From: Lacisediminihabitans changchengi
GTDB lineage: Bacteria > Actinomycetota > Actinomycetes > Actinomycetales > Microbacteriaceae
Direction: 5' to 3'
DNA: 64,000 nucleotides
NCBI RefSeq assembly: GCF_016634425.1
Contig: NZ_JAEPES010000001.1
Location: 1 to 64,000, forward strand
Positions 35,200 through 43,715 of the stretch are shown here, one piece after another. The notes below the pieces were generated by a model that ran no database searches, was not told the origin of the DNA, and worked only from the letters and a program-made list of their open reading frames with translations. Positions within the stretch are counted from its first letter, which is position 1. Every line of letters begins with the position of its first letter. Position numbers and translations under genes: made by a program.

Positions 35200-36797
35200 A
35201 CGAACTCTCCTCCGGACAGGGAAACAACGGATGCCGCCGCCGCGAGCAACGACCCGTCCACGACCATGCGGTGCGCGTGTTCGATCTCGGGCGCCAGGTA
35301 CCGATCGGTGCCGGGCCCCTCGATCTCGGTGCGCAGCTGGGCGACGACGGCCCGCGACACCGGCGACGGCTCGATCGGCGCGCGCATGTCCATCGCCCGG
35401 GCCGAGGTCAACACTTCGATCGCGAGCACGCGGGAGACTCCGTCGACCGACTTCCGCAGCTTGCGCGCGGCAGCCCAGCCCATCGACACGTGGTCTTCCT
35501 GCATCGCCGAGGACGGGATCGAGTCGACGGATGCCGGAACGGCGAGCCGCTTCAGCTCGCTCACGATCCCGGCCTGCGTGTACTGCGCGATCATGTGCCC
35601 GGAGTCGACGCCGGGGTCGTCGGCGAGGAAGGCGTTCAGCCCGTGGTTGCGCGACGGGTCGAGGAAGCGGTCGGTGCGGCGCTCGCTCATGCTGGCGAGG
35701 TCGGCGGCGACGATCGCGAGGAAGTCGAGCACGTACCCGACCGGCGCGCCGTGGAAGTTGCCGTTCGACTCGACCCGGCCGTCGAGCGTGACGACGGGAT
35801 TGTCGATGGCGGAGGCGAGCTCGCGACCGGCGACCGTCGCCGCGTGGTCGATCGTGTCGCGCACGGCCCCGTGAACCTGGGGCGCGCAGCGCAACGAGTA
35901 CGCGTCCTGCACGCGGGTGAAGCCGTGCGGCGTGGCGGTCATGTCCGAGCCGGCCAGCACCGCGCGCATGTTCGCTGCGGAGTCCCTCTGACCGGGATGC
36001 GGACGCAGCGCCTGAAGATCGGCCGCGAAGACGGCACCGGTGCCCGTCAGCCCCTCGATGCTCATCGCCGCCGAGATGTCGGCGAGGGTCACCAGGGCCT
36101 GCAGGTCGGTGAGGGCGAGCACGAGCATCCCGAGCATGCCGTCGGTGCCGTTGATGAGGGCGAGGCCCTCCTTTTCGCGCAGTTCGAGCGGCGCGATGCC
36201 GGCCGCGGCGAGCGCCTGGGCAGCGGGCATCCGCGTGCCGGTGGCGTCGCGCACGTCGCCCTCGCCGAGCAGGGCGAGCGCGCAGTGCGCGAGCGGGGCG
36301 AGGTCGCCGGAGCAGCCGAGGCTTCCGTATTCGAACACGACGGGCGTGATGCCGGCGTTGAGCGCCGCGGCGTAGGTCTCAGCGACGACCGGGCGCACAC
36401 CGGTGCGGCCGGTAGCGAGCGTCGACAGGCGCAGCAGCATGAGGGAACGGATGACCTCCCGCTCGACCTCGGGCCCGGACCCCGCCGCATGGCTGCGCAC
36501 GAGCGACCGCTGCAGCTGCGCACGCTGCTCGACCGGGATCTGCTTGGCTGCGAGCGCCCCGAAGCCGGTGGAGACTCCGTAGTGCGGGCGCGTGTCTGAG
36601 GCGAGGGCGTCGATGACGGCGCGGCTCTCAGCCATGGCGTTCACGGCCAGTTCGCTGAGCTCGACGCGCGCATCGTGGCGGGCGACCCCCACGACGTCGG
36701 CGAAGGAGAGGGCGCCGATCCCGATACTGACCGAACCGAGCGTGCTGACCGAACCGGGCGTGCCGACCGATCTGTGTGTGCTGACTGTGGTGCTCAT
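35196..36797 (-). CDS. hutH: Histidine ammonia-lyase
   Basis: 533 residues. Deaminates L-histidine to trans-urocanate, the first step of the pathway. The self-formed MIO cofactor tripeptide is Cys162-Ser163-Gly164 in [13 protein letters not shown], the CSG variant rather than the common [12 protein letters not shown], the Tyr loop, is near 72-80. The N-terminus is unusual: residues 1-24 are six-residue repeats ([23 protein letters not shown]) encoded by an 18-bp tandem repeat, and no other start codon is available before the fold begins at [14 protein letters not shown] is only 1 nt from the ATG, so initiation may be weak or the repeat recently expanded. Confidence 0.95.
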   Translation of the reverse strand: MSTTVSTHRSVGTPGSVSTLGSVSIGIGALSFADVVGVARHDARVELSELAVNAMAESRAVIDALASDTRPHYGVSTGFGALAAKQIPVEQRAQLQRSLVRSHAAGSGPEVEREVIRSLMLLRLSTLATGRTGVRPVVAETYAAALNAGITPVVFEYGSLGCSGDLAPLAHCALALLGEGDVRDATGTRMPAAQALAAAGIAPLELREKEGLALINGTDGMLGMLVLALTDLQALVTLADISAAMSIEGLTGTGAVFAADLQALRPHPGQRDSAANMRAVLAGSDMTATPHGFTRVQDAYSLRCAPQVHGAVRDTIDHAATVAGRELASAIDNPVVTLDGRVESNGNFHGAPVGYVLDFLAIVAADLASMSERRTDRFLDPSRNHGLNAFLADDPGVDSGHMIAQYTQAGIVSELKRLAVPASVDSIPSSAMQEDHVSMGWAAARKLRKSVDGVSRVLAIEVLTSARAMDMRAPIEPSPVSRAVVAQLRTEIEGPGTDRYLAPEIEHAHRMVVDGSLLAAAASVVSLSGGEFV

Positions 36798-36798
36798 G
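36727..36798. repeat. Four 18-bp in-frame units at the start of hutH
   Basis: Units related to CTGACCGAACCGAGCGTG at 36727, 36745, 36763 and 36781; the last contains the hutH start codon. Being a multiple of three, copy-number change would alter the N-terminus without a frameshift. Confidence 0.85.
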
Positions 36799-36850
36799 CC
36801 TCCAACTACAGCGCGCTCCGGCCCGTCGCATCCTGGTCGCGAGCGATAAC

Positions 36851-36870
36851 CTGTCTGAGATACCAGACAG
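36851..36870. promoter_or_regulatory. Palindromic operator candidate between hutH and iclR-type gene
   Basis: CTGTCTG-AGATAC-CAGACAG has perfect 7-bp arms around a 6-bp spacer. It is centred in the 107-nt divergent gap, a fitting place for the IclR protein to control itself and the hut operon. Confidence 0.7.
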
Positions 36871-36904
36871 ACACCGATTTGTTCGCGTTGATTTCGAGGG
36901 AATG

Positions 36905-37672
36905 ATGGCCGACATCCCCGCCGCCCGCAACACCCTGCGCGTGCTCAGCTACCTGGCGCGCCGCAGCGGACCCGTGCGCGCCACGACCCTCGCCCGCGAC
37001 CTGGGGCTGCCGCGGTCATCCGTCTACCAGCTGATCCGGGTGATGCTCGACGAGGGCTACCTGGTGCACTACCCCGAAGACCGGGCGTACGGACTCAGCG
37101 GAATGCTCAGCGAGATCGGGTCGTCGTCGCTGCGCACTGCCCGCCTCGGGAGGCTCGCCACGCCGTTGCTCGAGCGCCTGGTGGCGGATGTCGGCGTTCC
37201 GGTCGTCGCGCACCTGGGCGTGCTCAGCGCGGCCGACGTGATGTACGTCTCCCGCGTTCAGGGCTTCCGCGCTCCCACCACGGTGACGAGCATCGGCGTG
37301 CGGCTGCCCGCCCACCTGACCGCCACCGGGCGGGCGATGCTGTCGCGGTTGCCGGCCGCGCAGGTGCGGGCAATCTACCCGCACCGTGACGCACTCGTGC
37401 TGCGCACCGGCAGCGAGCCTCGAACCCTCGCCGAGCTCGACCGCATGCTGGCGTCGACCCGCGAGCGCGGCTGGGCGACGGAGCGTGGCGACATCACCAC
37501 GGACTACTCCTCGGTCGCGGCGAGCGCCGTCGATCACAACGACTACCCCGTGGCGGCGGTCGGGCTGACCTTCCGCGGCGTCGCGCTCGAGGAGGCGGAC
37601 TGGCCGCGGCTCGGCCAGGCAGCGGTCGCGACGGCGGACGCCCTCACCGCCCGCCTCCTCGGCCGCTCCTGA
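36905..37672 (+). CDS. IclR-family transcriptional regulator, probable hut regulator
   Basis: 255 residues. The N-terminal winged helix-turn-helix (about 5-70: NTLRVLSYLARR, TLARDLGLPRSSVYQLIRVMLDEGYL) is followed by the IclR effector domain with GRAMLSRL, ERGWATERGDITTDYSSVAA and VAAVGLTF. Divergent placement against hutH points to a local regulator of histidine use, perhaps sensing urocanate; the effector is inferred. ATG at 36905 is preferred over 36902 because GAGGGA then has a workable spacing. Confidence 0.88.
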   Translation: MADIPAARNTLRVLSYLARRSGPVRATTLARDLGLPRSSVYQLIRVMLDEGYLVHYPEDRAYGLSGMLSEIGSSSLRTARLGRLATPLLERLVADVGVPVVAHLGVLSAADVMYVSRVQGFRAPTTVTSIGVRLPAHLTATGRAMLSRLPAAQVRAIYPHRDALVLRTGSEPRTLAELDRMLASTRERGWATERGDITTDYSSVAASAVDHNDYPVAAVGLTFRGVALEEADWPRLGQAAVATADALTARLLGRS

Positions 37673-37680
37673 CGCCGCCG

Positions 37681-37820
37681 GTCGAGTAGCGGCCGCGCGC
37701 CCGCATTCGCCGGTCGAGTAGCGCCCGAGCGCCCGCGCGAAGACGCGTATCGAGACCCACCCCGAGCGGGATTTCCATACGGCTGCTCGCGCCGGCGCTC
37801 GCGGCCTACTCAATCAACGG
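37681..37820. repeat. Long nested-palindrome dispersed element
   Basis: One partial arm (GTCGAGTAGCGGCCG) precedes a full element: GGTCGAGTAGCGCCCGAGCG, CGTATCGAGACCC, loop, CCATACGGCTGC, GGCCTACTCAATC. Outer and inner inverted arms are nested. It lies in the spacer after the IclR-type gene. Confidence 0.85.
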
Positions 37821-37901
37821 CACCCCGCCGATACGCAACCACCGAGCATCTCGAACTCTGCGCTACCGTGACAGCACACCCCGAGTCGAAGGAGCCGACG
37901 G

Positions 37902-39560
37902 ATGTCCGCATACGAGTTCACCCCGGACGCGATCGTGATCGGGGCAGGCCTCGCCGGGCTGGTGGCGGCATCCGAGTTGCTGCGATCGGGCAAACGCGTG
38001 ACAATCCTCGAGCAGGAGCCGGAAGCGAGCCTCGGCGGCCAGGCCTGGTGGTCGTTCGGCGGACTCTTTCTGGTCGACTCCCCCGAACAACGGCGCATGG
38101 GGATCCACGATTCGCTCGAGCTCGCGCGGCAGGACTGGTTCGGCTCGGCCGACTTCGACCGCGACGAAGATTTCTGGCCGAGACGCTGGGCCGAGGCCTA
38201 CCTGCAGTTCGCGGCCGGGGAGAAACGCGCCTGGCTGAAGGAGCAGGGCATCAGCCTGTTTCCGGTGGTCGGCTGGGCGGAACGCGGCGGCTATACCGCC
38301 ACCGTGCACGGCAACTCGGTGCCGCGATTTCACATCACCTGGGGCACCGGAACGGGTGTCGTCGCGCCCTTCATCGACCGCGTGCGCCAGGGCGTTTCCC
38401 TGGGTGTCGCCCGACTCGAGTTCCGCCACCGCGTGGACGAGCTGATCGTCGAGAACGGCGCGGTGGTCGGCGCCCGCGGTGCGATCCTGGCTCCGGATGC
38501 GGCAGAACGCGGCGCACCCAGCAACCGCAACGAGGTGGGAGAGTTCGAAACCCGTGCGCCCGCCGTCATCGTGACCAGCGGAGGCATCGGCGGCAATCAC
38601 GACCTCGTGCGCGAGCAATGGCCCCGCCGTCTCGGAACGCCGCCAGAACACATGCTCTCGGGGGTCCCCGCCCACGTGGACGGACGGATGCTCGGCATCA
38701 GCGAGCGCGCCGGCGCCCGTCTCATCAACGGCGACCGCATGTGGCACTACACAGAGGGCATCGTGAATCACAGCCCGGTGTGGGCGAAGCATGGGATCCG
38801 CATTCTGCCGGGCCCGTCATCCCTCTGGTTGGATGCGACGGGATCCCGACTGCCGGTGCCGCTGTTCCCGGGATTCGACACGCTCGGCACCCTCGAACAC
38901 ATCATGTCCACCGGGTACGAGCACACCTGGTTCGTGCTGACCCAGAAGATCATCGAGAAGGAGTTCGCGCTCTCGGGCAGCGAGCAGAATCCCGACCTGA
39001 CCAATCGCGACTACCGGCTGCTGGCCACCCGGGTGTTGCCCGGGGCTCCGGGACCGATAGAGAAGTTCAAGACCCACGGCGAAGACTTCGTCGTGGCGAA
39101 CACCCTCGACGAGCTGCTCGATGGGATGGATCGCCTCTCCCCCGAGGTCACCATCGACCGCGAGCGGGTGAGGTCGGAGGTCGAGGCTCGCGACCGTGAA
39201 CTCGACAACGATTTCTCGAAGGATGCCCAGATCAACGCGGTTCGCCAGGCGCGGCACTATCGCGGCGACAAGCTGATCAGGGTGGCGTCTCCCCACAAAC
39301 TCCAGGATCCGAAGGCCGGACCGCTCATCGCGGTTAAGCTGCACATCATCACGCGCAAGTCGCTCGGAGGCATCGAAACCGACCTGCAGGCGCGCGCGCT
39401 GGGGGCCGACGGCAGTCCGATCCCCGGTCTGTATGCGGCTGGCGAGGCCAGCGGCTTCGGTGGCGGCGGGATGCACGGCTATCGTTCCCTCGAGGGCACC
39501 TTCCTCGGCGGCTGCCTGTTCTCGGGTCGCGTTGCCGGCCGCGCGGTCGCGGGACTCTAG
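37902..39560 (+). CDS. FAD-binding dehydrogenase (fumarate reductase/KstD-like)
   Basis: 552 residues of the FAD_binding_2 family. The dinucleotide motif is IVIGAGLAGLVAAS (14-19 GxGxxG) and the C-terminal FAD contact is GLYAAGEASGFGGGGMHGYRSLEG. The long middle part with WWSFGGLFLVDSPEQ and FHITWGTGTG is typical of actinobacterial proteins annotated as putative FAD-binding dehydrogenase. The electron acceptor and substrate are unknown. GAAGGAG precedes the ATG. The next gene encodes a deazaflavin-type protein, 25 nt downstream. Confidence 0.8.
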   Translation: MSAYEFTPDAIVIGAGLAGLVAASELLRSGKRVTILEQEPEASLGGQAWWSFGGLFLVDSPEQRRMGIHDSLELARQDWFGSADFDRDEDFWPRRWAEAYLQFAAGEKRAWLKEQGISLFPVVGWAERGGYTATVHGNSVPRFHITWGTGTGVVAPFIDRVRQGVSLGVARLEFRHRVDELIVENGAVVGARGAILAPDAAERGAPSNRNEVGEFETRAPAVIVTSGGIGGNHDLVREQWPRRLGTPPEHMLSGVPAHVDGRMLGISERAGARLINGDRMWHYTEGIVNHSPVWAKHGIRILPGPSSLWLDATGSRLPVPLFPGFDTLGTLEHIMSTGYEHTWFVLTQKIIEKEFALSGSEQNPDLTNRDYRLLATRVLPGAPGPIEKFKTHGEDFVVANTLDELLDGMDRLSPEVTIDRERVRSEVEARDRELDNDFSKDAQINAVRQARHYRGDKLIRVASPHKLQDPKAGPLIAVKLHIITRKSLGGIETDLQARALGADGSPIPGLYAAGEASGFGGGGMHGYRSLEGTFLGGCLFSGRVAGRAVAGL

Positions 39561-39585
39561 ACCTGGAGCAATGTAAGGGACAACG

Positions 39586-40002
39586 ATGAGCAACTGGAAT
39601 GACTCGGTCATCACGGAGTTCCGCGCCAACAACGGCGTGGTGGGCGGACCGTTCGCGGGGGCACACCTGTTGCTGCTCACCACCACCGGCGCTAAGACCG
39701 GCGAACCGCGCGTCTCGCCGGTCATGCCGAGCGTGCGCGACGGCAGGCTCTACATCGTGGCCTCGAAGGCCGGGGCGGACACCAGCCCGGCCTGGTTTCA
39801 CAACCTGGTCGCGCATCCCGAGGTCTTCGTCGAGCTGGCGACGGATGACGGGGTCGAGACCTACGACGCGAGGGCGGTGGTGCTCGACCGCTCCGAGCGC
39901 GACCGTATCTATGCGTCGATAGCGGCGACCAATCCCGCATTTGCGGGCTATCAGGAGAAGACCGATCGGGTGATCCCGGTGGTGGAGCTCGTCCGCAGAT
40001 AG
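39586..40002 (+). CDS. F420-type nitroreductase/quinone reductase family (DUF385)
   Basis: 138-residue split-barrel protein like mycobacterial Ddn and its relatives. Signature features are LLLTTTGAKTGEPRVSPVM, a YIVASKAGADTSPAWFHNL core and HPEVFVEL. Family members use the deazaflavin F420 to reduce quinones or nitro compounds. Its partner gene upstream is a flavin dehydrogenase, but functional coupling is only a guess. Confidence 0.85.
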   Translation: MSNWNDSVITEFRANNGVVGGPFAGAHLLLLTTTGAKTGEPRVSPVMPSVRDGRLYIVASKAGADTSPAWFHNLVAHPEVFVELATDDGVETYDARAVVLDRSERDRIYASIAATNPAFAGYQEKTDRVIPVVELVRR

Positions 40003-40009
40003 CGTGCGG

Positions 40010-40651
40010 CTACTCGACGACGATGCCGAGCTGCCCGGCCAGCAGCGGGGCGAGCAGCGACAGCTGACCCTCGTCGATGACGACACCGCGGGCCCCGTCG
40101 AGCCCGTTCAGCGCGGCGAAGTCGCTGCCGCGCAGGTCGAGGTCGACGTTGGTCGCGCGGGTGAGATCGATCGTGTCGATGCGGCAGTTCTTGAGTGCCA
40201 CGCGCGTTGTCGTGGCCCCGCCCAGGTCGAGGTCGGTGATGACGCAGTCCTCGATCAGCACGTCGCTCAGCGTCGAGCCGCGCAGGTTGAGGTAGTCGAT
40301 CTTGCCGCCGCGGATATGCAGCATCCGCAGCTCGGAGTCGAATAGCTCGGCCGAGCCCCAGCGCGGCGACTCGACGAGGCTGTCGCGCCAAGTGCTGCGA
40401 GGGGCACGGAGCACCGGGGCGAAGGATGCCGTGATCAGCGACTCGATGAAGCGGGTGCCGCGCATCCCCGCCTCGCTCAGAGTGACCGAGGCGAGCTCAC
40501 ACTCGCGAAACGTCGTTCCGGTGAGGTCGAACTCGCCGAAATCGGCAACGCTGAACCGCATCCCCTCGTAGTCGTCGCCGGCGAAAAGCTCGTCGGCGAC
40601 GGCATCCTCGACGCGCGGTGCGGTGAACGAGAGTCGAGGAGCATTGGTCAT
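40010..40651 (-). CDS. Pentapeptide-repeat protein
   Basis: 213 residues forming a right-handed quadrilateral beta-helix. Pentad-like steps A(D/N)LxX are visible in FDLTGTTFRECELASVTLSEAGMRGTRFIES and again in YLNLRGSTLSDVLIEDCVITDLDLGGATTTRVALKNCRIDTIDLTRATNVDLDLRGSDF-type stretches. Such proteins may mimic DNA and protect gyrase, but many have no known role. The ATG overlaps the stop of the upstream gene (ATGA), so it is the second gene of a two-gene unit. Confidence 0.75.
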   Translation of the reverse strand: MTNAPRLSFTAPRVEDAVADELFAGDDYEGMRFSVADFGEFDLTGTTFRECELASVTLSEAGMRGTRFIESLITASFAPVLRAPRSTWRDSLVESPRWGSAELFDSELRMLHIRGGKIDYLNLRGSTLSDVLIEDCVITDLDLGGATTTRVALKNCRIDTIDLTRATNVDLDLRGSDFAALNGLDGARGVVIDEGQLSLLAPLLAGQLGIVVE

Positions 40652-41340
40652 CGTTGCAGTGACCAGGAGCGTCGCTTGACCAGCACGTGCCCGCGCTCGG
40701 TCGACACCCGGGTCCACGGGCCGGTCTCGTAGATGCGTGCCGTCTGCTCATCGCCGAGAAAACCGAGGCTCACCGCGGCGAAGGCGACGCCAGCCGGAAC
40801 GTATTCCAGCCCGGGAATGCCACGCCCCCACACCTCGGAGCGCACCCGGTGCACGATCTGCTCGCCGGTGCCGGTAGGTATTGCCTCCGCGACCTCGGCG
40901 ATGCCCTCGGCGGCCACCTGCTCCAGCGGCGCCACCGGCGTCTCTTCGAGTCGAGCCCAGCCACCGCGGGGCGGCGAGATCGCGGCCCAGGTGACCGTGT
41001 TGACCTGCATGGGCATGCTGACGGTGACGGATGCCGTGGGGTCGACCACCGCGGACTGCAGCCTGGTCAGCCGCTCGAGCAGCGATCGCACCGGCACCAC
41101 GGCGTCAAAGGTCTCGACGGTGCCGTCAGAACTCGGCGTCAGCGCGAAGGTGCGCAGGCCCAGGATGGTGGGGCTCTCGTCGAGCAGTCCGACGGGGAAG
41201 AACACCGCGACATACACGGCGAGCACACCGGAGTCGGCGATGAGGCGCACAGAACCGTCCTCAACGCGGCCCGCGCGACTAAGGAAGACCTGCAGGTCGG
41301 CGAGGGAGAGGGAGTCAACGAGGGAGAATGTCTGGCTCAT
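40648..41340 (-). CDS. Conserved hypothetical protein coupled to pentapeptide-repeat gene
   Basis: 230 residues. Segments AVYVAVFFPVGLLDESPTILGLRTFAL and VTVSMPMQVNTVTWAAISPPRGGW look conserved; there is no signal peptide, membrane span or catalytic motif that I recognise. The start MSQTFSLVDSLSLADL is chosen over a long unlikely extension. It overlaps the pentapeptide gene by 4 bp and is divergent from tesB, which suggests a conserved two-gene unit of unknown function. Confidence 0.6.
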   Translation of the reverse strand: MSQTFSLVDSLSLADLQVFLSRAGRVEDGSVRLIADSGVLAVYVAVFFPVGLLDESPTILGLRTFALTPSSDGTVETFDAVVPVRSLLERLTRLQSAVVDPTASVTVSMPMQVNTVTWAAISPPRGGWARLEETPVAPLEQVAAEGIAEVAEAIPTGTGEQIVHRVRSEVWGRGIPGLEYVPAGVAFAAVSLGFLGDEQTARIYETGPWTRVSTERGHVLVKRRSWSLQR

Positions 41341-41389
41341 GCGATCTCTTAAGCTAGCAGGGCAATCAGTGAGTACCGACGGAGGTTCC

Positions 41390-42268
41390 ATGCACGATCC
41401 GCTCGCCGACCTGCTCTCCGCACTCGACCTCACCGACACCCACGCCCGCACCAGCGAAGACATCTTCACCGGCAGAAGCCAATGGATGCCGCAGGGCCGT
41501 CTCTTCGGCGGCCAGGTGCTGGGGCAGTCCCTCGTCGCCGCGCAACGGACCATCGGCGACGATCGCCCCGTCCATTCGATGCACGGCTATTTCCTCCGTC
41601 CGGGCCAGCTCGATAAGCCGATCACCTTCTCCGTCGACCGCATCCATGACGGTCGCTCCTTCTCCACCCGGCGCACCCAGGCGTACCAGGACGGCCTGCC
41701 GATCCTCTCGATGATCGCCTCCTTCCAGACGGTGGATGTCGGCCTCGAGCACCAGATCGACATGCCCACCGACATCCCCCAGCCCGAAGACCTCCCGACC
41801 GCCGCCGACGTGCTCGACGGAGTCGATCACCCCGTGGCAAAGGTCTGGGCTCACGAGCGTCCGTTCGACATGCGGCACGTGCCGTCATCCGTCTATCTCT
41901 CGGTCGACGGCCCGCACGTTGCCCATCAGGCGGTCTGGGTGAAGACCATCGGACCGATGCCAGACGACCCGACCCTGCACCGCGCGGCGATGGCCTACGT
42001 GAGCGATTACACGATCCTCGAACCGATCTTCCGCCGCCACGGAGTCCCGTGGGCCACTCCGGGGCTGAAGGCGGCCAGCCTCGACCACGCGATGTGGTTC
42101 CACCGCTTCGGACGCATCGACGAGTGGGTGCTGTACCTGCAGGAATCCCCGACCGCGACGGGCGGCCGCGGCCTGTCCCTCGGCCGGCTGTACAGCCGCG
42201 ACGGTCGCCTACTCGCCAGCGTCGCCCAAGAGGGAACAGTGCGCGTCGGGCCGCCGCCCGCTCGATGA
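41390..42268 (+). CDS. tesB: Acyl-CoA thioesterase II
   Basis: 292-residue double-hotdog thioesterase that hydrolyses acyl-CoA. Family motifs: RLFGGQVLGQSLVAA, HSMHGYFLRPG, SFSTRRTQAYQDG, and the catalytic Asp region ASLDHAMWFHR with DEWVLYLQESP. GGAGG is 4 nt before the ATG. Confidence 0.93.
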   Translation: MHDPLADLLSALDLTDTHARTSEDIFTGRSQWMPQGRLFGGQVLGQSLVAAQRTIGDDRPVHSMHGYFLRPGQLDKPITFSVDRIHDGRSFSTRRTQAYQDGLPILSMIASFQTVDVGLEHQIDMPTDIPQPEDLPTAADVLDGVDHPVAKVWAHERPFDMRHVPSSVYLSVDGPHVAHQAVWVKTIGPMPDDPTLHRAAMAYVSDYTILEPIFRRHGVPWATPGLKAASLDHAMWFHRFGRIDEWVLYLQESPTATGGRGLSLGRLYSRDGRLLASVAQEGTVRVGPPPAR

Positions 42269-42283
42269 GACACCGCCCGCTCG

Positions 42284-43009
42284 CTAGAGCGAGGTGCGCA
42301 GCAGCACGGTTCCATCGCGGGTCGAGCGCACCTCGACCAACCTGATCTGATCTGCAGCAAGGCTCGTGGTGCCGGAGGGCTCGGCGGACGTGCCGGGCCC
42401 AGCAGACCAGGTGGCAACCTCGATGGAGCGGCCGCGGGCATCCGTCACGTACATCGCGTAGTCGAAGTCCTGCTGCTGACCGCCACCGTAACCGGGCGTC
42501 GCTCCGTCTTTCAGACCGTAACTGCAGTCCATATCAATGCGTGTGCCCCACCCCTCGGAGACGACACGGATGCTCGCGCGCAAGGCACTCGGAACCACCG
42601 GTTTCAGCGCCACAGTGCGCGCCACGGGTTCCGCGACGGTCGAACTGGGTGCGGGGGCAGGGAGCGGGGCGGTGAGCGTCGGCAGCGCGAACACCAGCGC
42701 GGCCACCGCCGCGGCGACCAGAACGGCACCGCCACCGATGGCAGCACGGGTGCGCAGCCTGCGCCGGCGGGCCGACCGCAGCATCCGCGGCCAGAGCGTG
42801 TCCGGCACCGGGATGGGTCGCGGCGTCTCGCGTATCGCCTCCTCGGCGGGCACCGTGGCGAGCAGCCCCGGGATGCCGGCCAGTTCGGCGAGCGCTGCCG
42901 CACAGCTCGGGCACTCGGCGAGATGACGCTCGTATTCGCCTCGCTCCTCGGCAGACAGCGCGCCCAGCACGTAGGCGGCATCCCAATCTGAATAGACGTC
43001 GTCGCTCAT
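42284..43009 (-). CDS. Zinc-binding anti-sigma factor (RslA/RskA-like)
   Basis: 241 residues. The cytosolic N-terminus carries the zinc anti-sigma motif His29-x3-Cys33-x2-Cys36 (HLAECPSC). A single membrane helix (about 92-112) after an RRRRLRTR stop signal leads to an external domain ending VLLRTSL. It overlaps the sigma gene by ATGA. The HxxxCxxC motif suggests redox or zinc-linked release of the sigma factor, as for RslA of Mycobacterium tuberculosis. Confidence 0.88.
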   Translation of the reverse strand: MSDDVYSDWDAAYVLGALSAEERGEYERHLAECPSCAAALAELAGIPGLLATVPAEEAIRETPRPIPVPDTLWPRMLRSARRRRLRTRAAIGGGAVLVAAAVAALVFALPTLTAPLPAPAPSSTVAEPVARTVALKPVVPSALRASIRVVSEGWGTRIDMDCSYGLKDGATPGYGGGQQQDFDYAMYVTDARGRSIEVATWSAGPGTSAEPSGTTSLAADQIRLVEVRSTRDGTVLLRTSL

Positions 43010-43512
43010 TGCGTTACCCCCCGCTCCTGCAGCGCCAGGCGCAGTGCCCGCAGTGCATAGTGCAGCCGGGACTTGACTGTTCCGGCCGGAATCTCCAGTT
43101 CCGCAGCGATCTGCGCGATCGACTGCCGCTGGTAGTACGCGTGAACAACCACGAGGCGGTGATCGTGGGAGAGGGTGCCGAGGGCGTCGGAGACCAGCCA
43201 AGAGTCGAGAAGCGCGTCGATGCCGTCATCCGTCGCCCGCTCGGGCAGCAGGTCGGTCGAGAATTCGTGGCGCGAGGCCGCTGACCGCTTGGAGTCGATC
43301 ACCAGGTTGCGGGCCACGGTGAACAGCCAGGCACGCGCGGACTTGTCGGACTGGTCGAGCACCAACGGCTTGGTCCAGGCCTTCACCAGGGTCTCTTGCA
43401 CCACGTCTTCGGCGAAATGACGGTCTCCGGTGAGCCACACGACGTAGCGCCAGAGCGCGGTGCCGTACTCGTCGTGTAGGGCACGCAGCAACTCGTCGTG
43501 AGTCTCCGCCAT
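43006..43512 (-). CDS. ECF sigma factor (SigL-like)
   Basis: 168-residue group IV sigma factor. Region 2 (DEYGTALWRYVVWLTGDRHFAEDVVQETLVKAW, then WLFTVARNLVID) and region 4 (HRLVVVHAYYQRQSIAQIAAELEIPAGTVKSRLHYALRAL) are complete; there is no C-terminal extension. Start at the second of two ATGs because GGAGG is then 6 nt away. Its own upstream DNA carries TGAACC-N16-CGTGTC, the promoter form reported for M. tuberculosis SigL, which supports autoregulation. Confidence 0.9.
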   Translation of the reverse strand: MAETHDELLRALHDEYGTALWRYVVWLTGDRHFAEDVVQETLVKAWTKPLVLDQSDKSARAWLFTVARNLVIDSKRSAASRHEFSTDLLPERATDDGIDALLDSWLVSDALGTLSHDHRLVVVHAYYQRQSIAQIAAELEIPAGTVKSRLHYALRALRLALQERGVTQ

Positions 43513-43529
43513 CATCCACCTCCGCCCAT

Positions 43530-43589
43530 GACACGAGACCGAAACGGATTCGGTTCAGATCTGAACCACATCGGCGTGCGGCTCGTTAG
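43530..43589. promoter_or_regulatory. Divergent ECF-sigma promoter pair sharing a TGAACC palindrome
   Basis: GGTTCAGATCTGAACC (43552-43567) is a perfect palindrome that gives a TGAACC -35 box on each strand. Minus strand: TGAACC, 16 nt, CGTGTC (43535-43530), about 18 nt before the sigma ATG. Plus strand: TGAACC, 16 nt, CGTTAG (43584-43589), upstream of the FMN lipoprotein gene. Confidence 0.75.
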
Positions 43590-43715
43590 ACACATGAACG
43601 GTAGTCCACGCGGTGACGACACCGCGCACAGAAATTTCACAGTTCGTACCAAGGGGATGGCGGCAGCCTGACCGTAGGTTCGGCGACACCGACCCACCTC
43701 GACTGGAAAGAGATC

